Part shown: positions 19,625 through 27,955 of the stretch, in pieces
Layout of the letters: every line of letters starts with the position of its first letter
Numbering within the stretch: position 1 is the stretch's first letter
Source of the DNA: Paenibacillus dakarensis
GTDB taxonomy: Bacteria; Bacillota; Bacilli; Paenibacillales; Paenibacillaceae
DNA: 64,000 nucleotides
Assembly: GCF_001373415.1 (NCBI RefSeq)
Contig: NZ_CDSE01000038.1
Span: 1 to 64,000, forward strand
Direction: 5' to 3'
Program-made: the position numbers and the translations under genes
Notes under the pieces: generated by a model
Seen by the model: the letters and a program-made list of their open reading frames with translations, nothing else
What the model was told of the DNA's origin: nothing
Databases searched by the model: none

Positions 19625-20590
19625 CTAAACATGAATACCTTCTATCAATTTCCATAATAAACGGTGAACAGGTGTAGGCACTCCTGCGGATTCGCCCATG
19701 CGAACAATACTTCCATTGATCCATGAAACTTCTGTTGTTCGCTCTTCCAGCACATCTTTTAACATGGAAGACGTGTTACCTGAAGTTGCCCTGCATACCT
19801 GCAGGATCTGGTCCCAGAGATTTTCCTCCCATGGTATTCCACTAGCTGTAAAGACAGCAACCCCCTCCTCATACAACTCCTTCATAAGGGAAATTCGCTT
19901 TTCGGATTCAAGGAGTGCGCCATTCGGTATACGCCAAAGAGCAGTCAACGGATTAATCACGGCATTTATTAACAATTTCCGAAAAATCATACCATCCAAC
20001 TCATTCGACAAAAAAACCTCAAATCCTGCTCTTTCCATCTGAGTAACCAGCGCTTTTTCAGAGTGTTTCACTCTGGAGGCTTGTGCAGTTTTGCCCTCTG
20101 AGATCATCTTTCCAGCTTGTCCAATCCAGGTTGATCCCTTGCCGGCATGAATCACTTCCGCTGCTCCGCTCCGTTTAGCCCCCTCGGTCGTTACAGCTGC
20201 ATATATTCTCCAGCCCGGAAGAATTCGCTCGACCTGCTCTATATGACCTGTACCGTTCTGAAAGCAAATGAGGCTAGGCTGTATATCCGAGTAAGGTGAA
20301 AGCAGACCTTCAACGGCCTCGACTACTCCTGCTTGCTTAACCATCAAAAATATAAAATCCTCTTCTTCCGGTCCACCAAGCTCATGAAACCTGGAGACGG
20401 GTTCGGATTGGAAACACTCACTTGATATATGAGTTATTTTTCCATCACTCTCCACTGAGATTCCTTTCACATGCAGCTGCTCGGCTTGCTCCTCGCTGCG
20501 GCACCATATCTTTACCTTCGCTCCGCTGGCAGCCAATTTACCCCCGTACAGAAGCCCGAGTGAACCGGCACCGATAATATGAATAGTCAT
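19625..20590 (-). CDS. panE: 2-dehydropantoate 2-reductase (ketopantoate reductase)
   Basis: NADPH-dependent reduction of ketopantoate to pantoate on the way to coenzyme A. The Rossmann start IHIIGAGSLGLLYGGKLAASG (residues 3-22) is clear, as are LMVKQ, FQNG and the second-domain KLLINAVINPLTAL. At 321 residues it is normal length. The ATG at 20590 has GGGGG upstream; the longer frame to 20617 is not supported. The position beside the RsfA/YlbO-type gene and near bshC corresponds to ylbQ in Bacillus subtilis. Confidence 0.9.
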   Translation of the reverse strand: MTIHIIGAGSLGLLYGGKLAASGAKVKIWCRSEEQAEQLHVKGISVESDGKITHISSECFQSEPVSRFHELGGPEEEDFIFLMVKQAGVVEAVEGLLSPYSDIQPSLICFQNGTGHIEQVERILPGWRIYAAVTTEGAKRSGAAEVIHAGKGSTWIGQAGKMISEGKTAQASRVKHSEKALVTQMERAGFEVFLSNELDGMIFRKLLINAVINPLTALWRIPNGALLESEKRISLMKELYEEGVAVFTASGIPWEENLWDQILQVCRATSGNTSSMLKDVLEERTTEVSWINGSIVRMGESAGVPTPVHRLLWKLIEGIHV

Positions 20591-20656
20591 CCATAATCCC
20601 CCGTTCATATAATTCATCAGCTTCTAGTATATATCAGAAATATTAACGCCATACAA

Positions 20657-20698
20657 ATAACCCGTTATGGCGCATTCTTATGCGCTAAGACGGGTTAT
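20657..20698 (-). terminator. Probable intrinsic terminator after the RsfA-like gene
   Basis: Imperfect long hairpin: ATAACCCGT pairs with ACGGGTTAT and GCGCAT pairs with ATGCGC inside. The following minus-strand sequence is only moderately T-rich. Confidence 0.7.
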
Positions 20699-20719
20699 CA
20701 GCCAGTACCTCATAACAGG

Positions 20720-21367
20720 CTATTCAATTCTTTCCAGATTACCATTTGCGTCCATTTTGAAACGGGTCTTCAATTCCTCTTCTTCTTCATTTAAGAAAGC
20801 GAGTCTTCTAGCCCGATCCATTATTTGAATCAATGCCTTGTAATCATCGTTGACGACATGATAATCCGTTTTCACTTCACTTACTTCTTTCAATAAGCGA
20901 GCATTCTCTCCACGAAGTCTAGCCAATTCTTCTTCCTTTTCACGCAGGTTTCTCTCTAGCAACTTGTACTGGCGCCCACTTTCCTGTAAACCGCCTTTCC
21001 ATTGCTTTAAGAACCGGATGACCGCATCGATGGAAAGAGTTTCTTCGCTGGCTCCATCGCCCCTGTAGCTATCATGATCGAGTTCTGCTTGAACTAAGCC
21101 CGCCACCTGAGGACCGGCTAAGGATTGTTTTTTGTAATAGCTTCGTTTTTGACGCTGGGACTTCGCCAGGCTAATGGCTTCTTCATACTTCTTGCGCACA
21201 CAACTGTTCCACCTGAAACCACAAGCTGCTGATGTTCGGCCGATCCGTTCACCAACTTCTTCAAACGCTGATAATTGCGTACTGCCTTCCCGGATATGAC
21301 GAAGGGTCACCTCCGCTAAAATCAGATCGTCCTCTGCGCTCCATGCATCCTGTCTCACTGCTGACAT
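20720..21367 (-). CDS. RsfA family transcriptional regulator (YlbO-type)
   Basis: Myb/SANT-like N-terminal domain, RQDAWSAEDDLILAEVTLRHIREG, with AFEEVGERIGRTSAACGFRWNSCVRK, as in the RsfA family of Bacillales sporulation regulators (prespore RsfA, mother-cell GerR/YlbO). A long coiled coil follows (about residues 115-185). The start is ATG 21367, with GGAGGG 9 bases upstream, giving 215 residues (MSAVRQDAW). The neighbouring panE and bshC match the Bacillus subtilis ylbO locus, so a YlbO/GerR-type role in late sporulation is likely but inferred. Confidence 0.85.
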   Translation of the reverse strand: MSAVRQDAWSAEDDLILAEVTLRHIREGSTQLSAFEEVGERIGRTSAACGFRWNSCVRKKYEEAISLAKSQRQKRSYYKKQSLAGPQVAGLVQAELDHDSYRGDGASEETLSIDAVIRFLKQWKGGLQESGRQYKLLERNLREKEEELARLRGENARLLKEVSEVKTDYHVVNDDYKALIQIMDRARRLAFLNEEEEELKTRFKMDANGNLERIE

Positions 21368-21713
21368 TCCATATAACCCTCCTAACGACATCCTAAAATA
21401 ACCGTCTTCAAATACCGTGTTAATCGGCTGCTGAATAAGGTATAAAAGCTGCTTAATTCATTTCTATGCTTCTCATAGAGTTCATAGAATCTATTTGATA
21501 CTAAAATGTATTTCCATTTTGACTAAAGAACATACGCTTTTTAGGGGATTTATGACGAAATCACATAACGATCGTATTTTTCAAGAACTTTTATCACAAA
21601 TCTGTAAATTTTCCGTGAATATTCGGCAGTTAGGCGTTTACACGATTTTACCAGGACGTTATAATGTACATAGTAATGAGCTTTGTCCGTACATATGAGA
21701 GGAGGATATGATC
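21368..21713. other. Intergenic region between the divergent RsfA-like and DUF2626 genes
   Basis: 346 bases without a supportable gene. The right part carries the promoter of the DUF2626 gene (21637-21665). A 67-codon open frame here (21495-21698) starts at a TTG without a Shine-Dalgarno site and shows no family features. No clear promoter for the RsfA-like gene was identified. Confidence 0.6.
21637..21665 (+). promoter_or_regulatory. SigA-type promoter of the DUF2626 gene
   Basis: TTTACA, a 17-base spacer, then TATAAT. The AGGAGG ribosome site follows about 35 bases downstream, so the leader is short. Confidence 0.75.
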
Positions 21714-21950
21714 GTGGCACGCATGTTTCGAGTACTCGGTTTCTTTACCCTAACCATCGGTTTGATGGCGTTTGCCGGGGACATGGTTGAAATGGCTTTG
21801 CTTTTCTTCCTGCAGACAGCGTTTTTCGTGATCTTGGGATATCTGAACTTCACGGAGAGAACTTATATTCTTCTCTTCTGGGCTTATATGATCGTGACCT
21901 TTACCGGATTTAGTTATTGGACGATCTTTCAAATGGGCTTACCGGTCTAA
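21714..21950 (+). CDS. DUF2626 family membrane protein (YqgY-like)
   Basis: 78-residue protein with two or three hydrophobic helices (MARMFRVLGFFTL, GDMVEMALLFFLQTAFFVILGYL, YILLFWAYMIVTFTGFSYW). It resembles the DUF2626 family of Bacillales (YqgY); function unknown. The ATG at 21708 lies only 2 bases from AGGAGG, whereas the GTG at 21714 has an 8-base spacing and gives the family-typical start MARMFRVLG, so GTG is chosen. It is monocistronic, with its own promoter and terminator. Confidence 0.8.
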   Translation: MARMFRVLGFFTLTIGLMAFAGDMVEMALLFFLQTAFFVILGYLNFTERTYILLFWAYMIVTFTGFSYWTIFQMGLPV

Positions 21951-21977
21951 CATCCCAGTTACGAATAACAAGTTAAG

Positions 21978-22013
21978 AAAGCGATCAGGCGAACCTTTGC
22001 CGGTCGCTTTTTT
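21978..22013 (+). terminator. Intrinsic terminator after the DUF2626 gene
   Basis: Hairpin with AAAGCGA pairing TCGCTTT and an inner GGCGAA/TTGCC pairing, followed by TTTTTT on the plus strand. Confidence 0.85.
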
Positions 22014-22058
22014 AATGCGCTTACAATCCTCATCACAAATCATTTTATAATCCAAGGG

Positions 22059-22088
22059 TTGATATTTGAGTCTTACTCATCATATATT
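22059..22088 (+). promoter_or_regulatory. Possible SigA-type promoter of the coiled-coil protein gene
   Basis: TTGATA, an 18-base spacer, TATATT, ending 60 bases upstream of the TTG start at 22148. The spacer is one base longer than ideal, so this is tentative. Confidence 0.35.
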
Positions 22089-22147
22089 GGTTAAAACAAA
22101 GGGATTGCCCTTTTCTTAGCAAACAATTAATCAAGGGGGATACCTGT

Positions 22148-23254
22148 TTGATTGCGCCCAAGCAGCGATTATACATACCAATTATTCTTTGTTTGATACT
22201 TATTACAGGTTCTGTATTATATCCCAAATTCGTCTTTGCTGTTTCTGATACGACAGATATTCATTCTGAAGAAGCTAGAAAGCTGCTGGAGAATAGTCTG
22301 TCCATTGTAGAAATTGATCATGAGATCGAACGGATCGGGATCATACAGAAGGAACTGGAGCAAATGCAGATTTCTCTGCAGAGCAAAATTACGGAAATTG
22401 AGGAGCATATCGGCACACGCCGTGAACAGGCTGGAATCATCCTTAGAGCTTATTACATGGGAGAGCGTGAAAGCTTGCTGAGCCTGCTGTTATCCGCAAA
22501 AAGCCTGCCTGAATTTTTTAGAATACTGGATTTTTATGATCTGATTATTCAGAACGATCAAAATGTATTAAAAGCATATGATCAGGAGCACAAGCAGCTT
22601 GTCTCTGCACAAAATGAAGCTGCGCGAAATGCCTCTCAATTGGTTGAAGTTAAGGACAGTCTTATTCAGCAGCGAGCTCGTGTGATTGCGCTAAAGGACC
22701 AAGTAGACGGAGCTATTGCTTCCAGCAGTAATCCCGAAGCGATGACCCAGTTGATCGAAGAATTCACTTTATACTGGGAAAATGTGGGGATGTACGAGCT
22801 TAAACGCCATTTCCGCGCTTTGGCCAATGCTATGAATAATCTTCCGACCTTTATTCAAAACAGTAAAAACATGCTAAAAACAAACGGGAAAGAATATTCG
22901 ATAACCATTCATGAAGACGATCTTAATGAATTCTTAAGATCACAAAATGAAATCTTTAACAGTTTCGCTTTTCATTTTGACAATGGACAAATATCTGCTG
23001 AAGGCAAGAGCGGAAATCTCACACTGCTTATTGAAGGGAAATATACCATTACTAATGAACCTGAGAATGCGATTTTATTCCAAATGGAGAAGCTTGTATT
23101 CAATCGACTGGAATTGCCTGACACGACACGGCAAGCACTTCAAAATGAGTTTGATATGAACTTTTATCCCAAACAGCTCGTATCCTTCCTTAAAGCCACC
23201 GAGGTTAGCACCGAAGATAATATTTTATTTGTTAAACTGGAACTTGATATGTAA
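22148..23254 (+). CDS. Secreted CwlO/PcsB-like coiled-coil protein with unassigned C-terminal domain
   Basis: 368 residues, no confident family. The N-terminus is a signal peptide or anchor (about 9-31, ending FVFA). Residues about 50-185 are a long coiled coil whose central segment (LLSLLLSAKSLPEFFRILDFYDLI) resembles the hydrophobic plug in CwlO/PcsB-type peptidoglycan hydrolases, but no NlpC/P60 or CHAP domain follows. Instead residues about 190-368 form an alpha/beta region (ITIHEDDLNEFL, GQISAEGKSGNLTLLIEGKYTI, LELPDTTRQALQNEFD), recalling the DUF2993/LmeA-like lipid-binding fold; this is inference only. The start is TTG, with AAGGGGGA 7 bases upstream. It ends at a bidirectional terminator. 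Confidence 0.75.
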   Translation: MIAPKQRLYIPIILCLILITGSVLYPKFVFAVSDTTDIHSEEARKLLENSLSIVEIDHEIERIGIIQKELEQMQISLQSKITEIEEHIGTRREQAGIILRAYYMGERESLLSLLLSAKSLPEFFRILDFYDLIIQNDQNVLKAYDQEHKQLVSAQNEAARNASQLVEVKDSLIQQRARVIALKDQVDGAIASSSNPEAMTQLIEEFTLYWENVGMYELKRHFRALANAMNNLPTFIQNSKNMLKTNGKEYSITIHEDDLNEFLRSQNEIFNSFAFHFDNGQISAEGKSGNLTLLIEGKYTITNEPENAILFQMEKLVFNRLELPDTTRQALQNEFDMNFYPKQLVSFLKATEVSTEDNILFVKLELDM

Positions 23255-23289
23255 AGAAAAGGCTGCCGGAACTCGGCAGCCTTTTCTTT
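23253..23289. terminator. Bidirectional terminator overlapping two stop codons
   Basis: Perfect hairpin: AAAGAAAAGGCTGCCG, a 5-base loop, CGGCAGCCTTTTCTTT. The left arm includes the stop of the plus-strand gene and the right arm reaches the stop of the convergent minus-strand gene (23288-23290). It has T-rich arms in both directions. Confidence 0.95.
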
Positions 23290-24595
23290 AATTTATAGCG
23301 GGGGAATTCTCATCCTTGTACTGTGCCCGGAATTCTTTAACAGTCATTCGGCCATGCAAAAGATCACTTACCGAACTGGAATAAGGCATAAAGCCATCAT
23401 CCCGTCCGAAATTCAATCTTGCCGCTTCTTTATGCTCCAATATTAATGATGTTTTCTCTGATACTTCATCATTCTTCTGTTCACTGTTGATAGCGCTGTC
23501 AATACTGCTGTGCAAGGCGGATACTTTGCCGGTTGTACTGCTCCATACGCCTTCTGCATCGCTCGAGGTCATCTTCGTGATCCAGTTCATGGCTAAAGAT
23601 GTTGATTCACTCTGGGCCGTCACAGCATAACTTCTTGATTTAACTACAGGCTTTTCTTTTTCCGATTGAAAGCCCGCAAGCACTAACTGAGTATCATCAG
23701 ACAATTCCCTGCCAAATGCAGAATAAGCACCAATAACTGCTAGGGCACCTTCCTCTTTATCTTCCTCTTTATCTTCCTCTTCTTCTCCACCACTTCTATC
23801 CTCTTCGCCTTCCTTGTTTTCCTCCTCTTCCTTCGCAAGTCCTGTACTCACTGCCTCAGCATTTGAAAGATCAAGCCATGTATCCCCGGCAGGAGGGGCA
23901 AGCAAGGATAAGACCTCCTTATCCGGATACTCAGGATCACCGCCTAATGTGCGGATTGCAGCAGCAAAAGCATATGGATCTTCGGGATCCAGTGCAAACA
24001 AAGGCCTATTCACTTTATTCTTGTATTCTATCCAAGCCTTTCGGCTTGTTGGCGGTTTCGTTTGTTTATCATCCATATTCCAGACGAGCACATAAGGGTC
24101 CATATCAAAAGGAATTCCCCACTGATAACCATTCCACTGGACAGGGGGCAGAAGTCCTCCGAGTAACCTGGAATCCGGGACAACAGCCTGTGAAGCGTCT
24201 ATCGGCAGCAGCAGTCCCTTAACCGCAAGAGACTTGATCCACTGGCTATCAACGAGCAAAATATCCGGACCTTCTCCGAGGTTCATCGTCTGAATAAATT
24301 CTTCCTCATTCAGCCGGGTGGATTCCAGCGGAATAATCTCAACGACAGCGCCCGTCTGCTTCATAAACTCATCATTCATCTTCTTCAATATCTCTAATTC
24401 ATCATTGTTCAATTGCACAGCAACTTGAATGGGCCCTAAATCACTCTCAGGTGTATCCAGTGTTTGAGAAGGTGGCAGCGGGTCCTTGCCGGGAGAATGG
24501 TTATCTACGTTTTTAGAAAATTCAAAGCTCGGAGAGAGACTTATTAAAGAAAGAAGTAATATGGCAAATAGAAACCAATAATTTTTCCGTCTCAT
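23288..24595 (-). CDS. Extracellular solute-binding-like protein with acidic insert
   Basis: 435 residues. An N-terminal hydrophobic helix (about 6-24) lacks a lipobox Cys, so the protein is probably a membrane-anchored or secreted form. Residues about 55-230 resemble carbohydrate-type family 1 binding proteins (LKKMNDEFMKQTGAVVEIIPL, GPDILLVDSQWIKSLAVKGLLLPID, WGIPFDMDPYVLVWN). A low-complexity stretch of Glu, Asp, Lys and Gly (about 254-282) interrupts the fold before the C-terminal lobe. No ABC permease or ATPase genes are nearby, so it is an orphan; ligand unknown. It is convergent with the coiled-coil gene. Confidence 0.7.
   Translation of the reverse strand: MRRKNYWFLFAILLLSLISLSPSFEFSKNVDNHSPGKDPLPPSQTLDTPESDLGPIQVAVQLNNDELEILKKMNDEFMKQTGAVVEIIPLESTRLNEEEFIQTMNLGEGPDILLVDSQWIKSLAVKGLLLPIDASQAVVPDSRLLGGLLPPVQWNGYQWGIPFDMDPYVLVWNMDDKQTKPPTSRKAWIEYKNKVNRPLFALDPEDPYAFAAAIRTLGGDPEYPDKEVLSLLAPPAGDTWLDLSNAEAVSTGLAKEEEENKEGEEDRSGGEEEEDKEEDKEEGALAVIGAYSAFGRELSDDTQLVLAGFQSEKEKPVVKSRSYAVTAQSESTSLAMNWITKMTSSDAEGVWSSTTGKVSALHSSIDSAINSEQKNDEVSEKTSLILEHKEAARLNFGRDDGFMPYSSSVSDLLHGRMTVKEFRAQYKDENSPAIN
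23750..23835 (-). repeat. Low-complexity purine-rich coding repeat (acidic insert)
   Basis: On the minus strand this segment is built of GAG/GAA/GAT/AAA codons, with a 12-base unit (GAAGATAAAGAG) repeated in tandem near 23752-23775. It encodes the Glu/Asp-rich insert of the solute-binding-like protein. Such a tract can change length by slippage. Confidence 0.7.
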
Positions 24596-24763
24596 CCTTC
24601 ACACTCCCCTTGAGCTTTGCCCTTATTTTACCAGACCCATAGTGCTCTTGTCCTACTTTTTTTTATAGATAAATCAGTCCATTATTTTCTAAGTCAAGCT
24701 TCGATCCGCCTTATTTAACAGAATTAAGTATTCATAGCGCACTAACTATCCTTACAAATGCAG

Positions 24764-24799
24764 AAAAAAAGCCCGCCAGAGCCTTTCACCCAGCAGACT
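24764..24799 (-). terminator. Probable terminator after the PIN-PhoH gene
   Basis: Minus-strand hairpin of about 7 pairs with several G-U pairs (GTCTGCT with GGCGGGC), followed by TTTTTTT. The T run is good but the stem is imperfect. Confidence 0.6.
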
Positions 24800-24841
24800 A
24801 TAATCATAATGATCATTTCCCGGAAAATGAATATCCACAAT

Positions 24842-26173
24842 TCACAATAAATCTGCAGCCATCTGGGCCAGCTTGGACCGCTCGCCCTTTGTCAATGTGA
24901 TATGCCCGCTTAGCCCTTCCTGTTTAAAACGCTCCACAACGTAGGTTAAACCATTGCTTACAGCATCCAGGTAAGGATGATCGATCTGCTCCGGATCACC
25001 CATTAGTATTACCTTGCTGCCTTCCCCGGCACGTGAGACGATCGTTTTTACTTCATGCCTTGATAAATTCTGTGCCTCATCCACAATAATGAATTGTCCT
25101 GGTATCGAGCGTCCGCGAATATAAGTCAATGCCTCCACCTGGATGCTGCCCAATCCCATAAGGATCTTATCAATATCACCGGATTTTTTCGTATCAAACA
25201 AGTATTCCAGATTGTCATAGATCGGTTGCATCCATGGCCTCAGCTTCTCGTCCTTTTCACCTGGCAAATATCCGATATCTTTTCCCATAGGTACAACAGG
25301 CCGGGCAATCAGCAGCTTCTTATATTTATGATCATCCTCAACCTTGCACAGTCCAGCTGCTAATGCGAGCAGCGTCTTACCTGTACCTGCCTTCCCTGTT
25401 ATCGTCACGAGCGGTATATCATCATTTAGCAGCAGTTCCAAAGCCATTCTCTGCTGGGCATTCCGTGCGGCTATTCCCCATACGGGATCATTGCTTAGAT
25501 AGAGAGGTTCAAGTCTTGTGCCATCCGAGCTGACACGAAGCAATGCCGATTTGCCTGTTCCCATCTCGTCTTTCAAAATAACAAATTCATTCGGATAAAG
25601 CTTAAATGATAACTGCAGCAGTTTTATAGGCAAAAAGCGGTAACTGTAAAATTCATCGATGATAGAAGGATGTACTTTCAGGGTGGTGTTACCGCTGTAC
25701 AATTCACTTGGATCAGCTGTCCTGTCGGATAAATAGTCTTGTGCGGTAACTCCGAGAACATCTGCCTTGATTCTGACGAGCACATCTTTACTGACCAAGA
25801 ATACGGATCGGGGACGTTCCTTCTGGTCTTCCTCCAATTTATAATTCAAAGCGACCGCCAAAATCCGATTATCGTTCGAGGCTTCGCCAAACATTTCTTG
25901 TACTTTAACAAAACTGCGGTGGTTAAGTTCCACCTTAATTCTGCCTCCATGTTCCAAAGGAACACCATCATGCAGCTGCCCTTTTTCCCTAAGGCCATCA
26001 AGCAGACGCGATACGAAACGAGCATTCCTCCCAAGTTCATCCGCATTACGCTTCTTGGAGTCGATTTCTTCAAGTACAACCGCAGGTATGACCACTTCAT
26101 GTTCCTCAAATGCAAAAATCGCATTGGGATCGTGCAGTAGAACGTTAGTATCCAGTACAAATATTTTCTTCAT
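24842..26173 (-). CDS. PIN domain-PhoH-like ATPase fusion (YlaK-type)
   Basis: 443 residues. The N-terminal PIN nuclease domain has the acidic DTNVLLHDPNA and EEIDSKKR segments (residues about 7-45), and a second acidic set near DNRILAVAL. The C-terminal PhoH ATPase has Walker A GKAGTGKT (about 260-267), RPVVPMGKDIGYLPG and Walker B FIIVDEAQN. Such PIN-PhoH proteins are linked to RNA cleavage coupled to unwinding. The ATG has GGAGGGG upstream. It is in a yla-like group with ylaH and typA, and a LexA-box-like palindrome lies 50 bases upstream. Confidence 0.9.
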   Translation of the reverse strand: MKKIFVLDTNVLLHDPNAIFAFEEHEVVIPAVVLEEIDSKKRNADELGRNARFVSRLLDGLREKGQLHDGVPLEHGGRIKVELNHRSFVKVQEMFGEASNDNRILAVALNYKLEEDQKERPRSVFLVSKDVLVRIKADVLGVTAQDYLSDRTADPSELYSGNTTLKVHPSIIDEFYSYRFLPIKLLQLSFKLYPNEFVILKDEMGTGKSALLRVSSDGTRLEPLYLSNDPVWGIAARNAQQRMALELLLNDDIPLVTITGKAGTGKTLLALAAGLCKVEDDHKYKKLLIARPVVPMGKDIGYLPGEKDEKLRPWMQPIYDNLEYLFDTKKSGDIDKILMGLGSIQVEALTYIRGRSIPGQFIIVDEAQNLSRHEVKTIVSRAGEGSKVILMGDPEQIDHPYLDAVSNGLTYVVERFKQEGLSGHITLTKGERSKLAQMAADLL

Positions 26174-26222
26174 CGTATCCCCTCCACTGCTCCTTCATTC
26201 ACACCCACCACTTGGTTTCGAA

Positions 26223-26234
26223 GAACATACGTTC
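26223..26234. promoter_or_regulatory. Possible LexA (SOS) box
   Basis: GAAC-ATAC-GTTC, the core of the Bacillales LexA consensus (CGAAC-N4-GTTCG), with both outer positions mismatched (A instead of C or G). It lies about 50 bases upstream of the PIN-PhoH start. Seen once here; function is inference. Confidence 0.35.
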
Positions 26235-26290
26235 ATTAGGGTTCTACGCCCATCACCCCCCTTTCAAGAATTATATGAATACAAATAAAA

Positions 26291-26322
26291 AAAAGCCCAG
26301 TGATTAAATCACTAGGCTTTTC
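26291..26322 (-). terminator. Terminator overlapping the end of the FMN split-barrel gene
   Basis: Hairpin AAAAGCC(C)AGTGAT with ATCACT(A)GGCTTTT, followed on the minus strand by a T run. The stop codon (26312-26314) lies inside the stem. Confidence 0.85.
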
Positions 26323-26764
26323 GCATTGCAGCAAATACTTGTCCGTCAAGCGCTTCTGCTGCATGTTCGTCATTAATTTTAACATACTCAGGAGATGAAG
26401 CTAGTTGAATGCCAAGAAAAAGCGCATTTCGAACATTTTCGACCTGAATGTCGAAACAGCACATGTCAAACGGCACATCATTTAGTGGATCTTGCCTGAC
26501 TACGGCACGACCATTAATGGCGTACACGTATTCATCCCCAAAGACCGTTATCGTTACCAGCGGATTTCGTTTAAGATTCACGACAAGCCTTGAACGATGG
26601 TCGATGGCCAGCCGGAGTGTTGAGACATCAACAGGATAAATCCAAGAAACCACGCTGGAAGTCGGACCACCGGTTTCAGCATCCACTGTGTTCAACAAGA
26701 CAAATGTTTCTGGCTGCAGCTTTTGCATCAACGCTTCTGTTAATTGATGAGTAGGTTGGGACAT
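26312..26764 (-). CDS. Pyridoxamine 5'-phosphate oxidase family protein (FMN-binding split barrel)
   Basis: 150-residue protein with a split-barrel layout: ETFVLLNTVDAETGGPTSSVVSWIYP, LRLAIDHRSRLVVNLKRNPLVTITVFG and a closing segment rich in hydrophobics. This fits the broad PNPOx-like family that binds FMN or related cofactors; the exact reaction is unknown. It occupies the position of ylaL in Bacillus subtilis, between the ylaK-type gene and the ylaH/typA side. It has its own terminator, with the stem covering the stop codon. Confidence 0.75.
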   Translation of the reverse strand: MSQPTHQLTEALMQKLQPETFVLLNTVDAETGGPTSSVVSWIYPVDVSTLRLAIDHRSRLVVNLKRNPLVTITVFGDEYVYAINGRAVVRQDPLNDVPFDMCCFDIQVENVRNALFLGIQLASSPEYVKINDEHAAEALDGQVFAAMRKA

Positions 26765-26840
26765 TAAACCGGCCTCCTGTACAATGAACTTTCGTCTGTT
26801 ACATTGTATTATATCACTCCGTAAAACTTGCCTTCAAATG

Positions 26841-27920
26841 TCACGGCTGCGATGAAGTATCCGTAGTTGTCCCTTCCGGTTCACTCTTGTGATTGCCAGC
26901 CAGTTCATCTTTGAGTGCCTGCTTAGCTTTCTGCAGCTCGCTGTCATTAATGTAGACAAACGGGCTTCGCCATTCACCAGTAACCGGCATAAAATTCACA
27001 TTTTCTTTGTTAATATCGTAGTAAGCCTTAATCATATTTTTCACCTGATCTTTTTCAAGATCGGTCTTCATATTATCGTCCACCGCATCAAGTACTTTAA
27101 ATGCCTTGGCAGCTCCTCCGAAAGATTTCATTTGATCGATCAAAGAATGAAGAACCTCACTCTGGCGCGCATTCCGGTCAAAGTCATTGGACTCCTTCGT
27201 TTTCGGACTACAGTTTGATTTCCGATAGCGGACATAATCCAGTGCTTTCTTTCCATCCAGTTCTTGTGGACCTGACGTTAGATTAATATCAGTTCCATCA
27301 TGAGAATCCCGGTAGCACATGTTGTATTTCACGTTTACATCAACGCCGCCCAAAGCATCCACGACATCACGGAATCCTTGGAAATCAAGCACGGTAACAT
27401 AGTCGATATCTACGTCAAGATATTTCCCAAGCATGGTCTTCATCTCATCTTCAGCTGGTGCTCCGCCCTTCTTCTCCAGTGTCTTAAACGTGGTATAGAA
27501 CGAATTTAATTTCCTGTCGGATCTATAACCTTCTAACTGGAGACTCGTATCACGCGGCAGGGAAACCAAGGTAGCTGAGTTGGTCTCAGGATTCATGGAA
27601 ACAACCATCATAACATCTGTCAGATATGTTTGGTGCTGCGGACGATAATCTGTACCCAGGAGCAGCATCGTGATCGGCTTTACAGTAGCAGCCTTCTCCG
27701 GAGGTACCGGTGTATTATTCCCCGTATCCAGCACTCCACTCTCCGCCTTGAAATACAGGCTTCCGACATAAACAGCAATACCAATAATAGCGATCAACAG
27801 CAGAATTAAAATAAATTTAAAAAATGATTTCACACCGCTTTTCTTCTTTTGGGGCGGCTTCTTTTTACTCTGCCCTCCACTTCTCGCTCTTGGAGGGAGA
27901 CTAGTATGATTAGAACTCAT
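26841..27920 (-). CDS. LCP family cell wall glycopolymer ligase (LytR-CpsA-Psr)
   Basis: 359 residues from the ATG at 27920 (MSSNHTSLPP), with AAAGGTG 8 bases upstream; the longer frame to 28034 crosses a hairpin and is rejected. A basic cytoplasmic tail is followed by one membrane helix (about 33-53) and an extracytoplasmic LCP domain with TMLLLGTDYR, SATLVSLPRDTSLQL and KALDYVRYRKSN. LCP enzymes attach teichoic acids or other glycopolymers to peptidoglycan. The C-terminus is Ser/Thr/Pro-rich. The surrounding genes are yla-like; substrate polymer unknown. Confidence 0.9.
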   Translation of the reverse strand: MSSNHTSLPPRARSGGQSKKKPPQKKKSGVKSFFKFILILLLIAIIGIAVYVGSLYFKAESGVLDTGNNTPVPPEKAATVKPITMLLLGTDYRPQHQTYLTDVMMVVSMNPETNSATLVSLPRDTSLQLEGYRSDRKLNSFYTTFKTLEKKGGAPAEDEMKTMLGKYLDVDIDYVTVLDFQGFRDVVDALGGVDVNVKYNMCYRDSHDGTDINLTSGPQELDGKKALDYVRYRKSNCSPKTKESNDFDRNARQSEVLHSLIDQMKSFGGAAKAFKVLDAVDDNMKTDLEKDQVKNMIKAYYDINKENVNFMPVTGEWRSPFVYINDSELQKAKQALKDELAGNHKSEPEGTTTDTSSQP

Positions 27921-27955
27921 ATCATAAACACCTTTTTCATTCAATTTAGATGAAT

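Noticed and set aside
26195-26236. 13-codon upstream frame before the PIN-PhoH gene (MNVCSSKPSGGCE)
   Set aside because: Its possible ribosome site is too far upstream, so a leader peptide cannot be supported.
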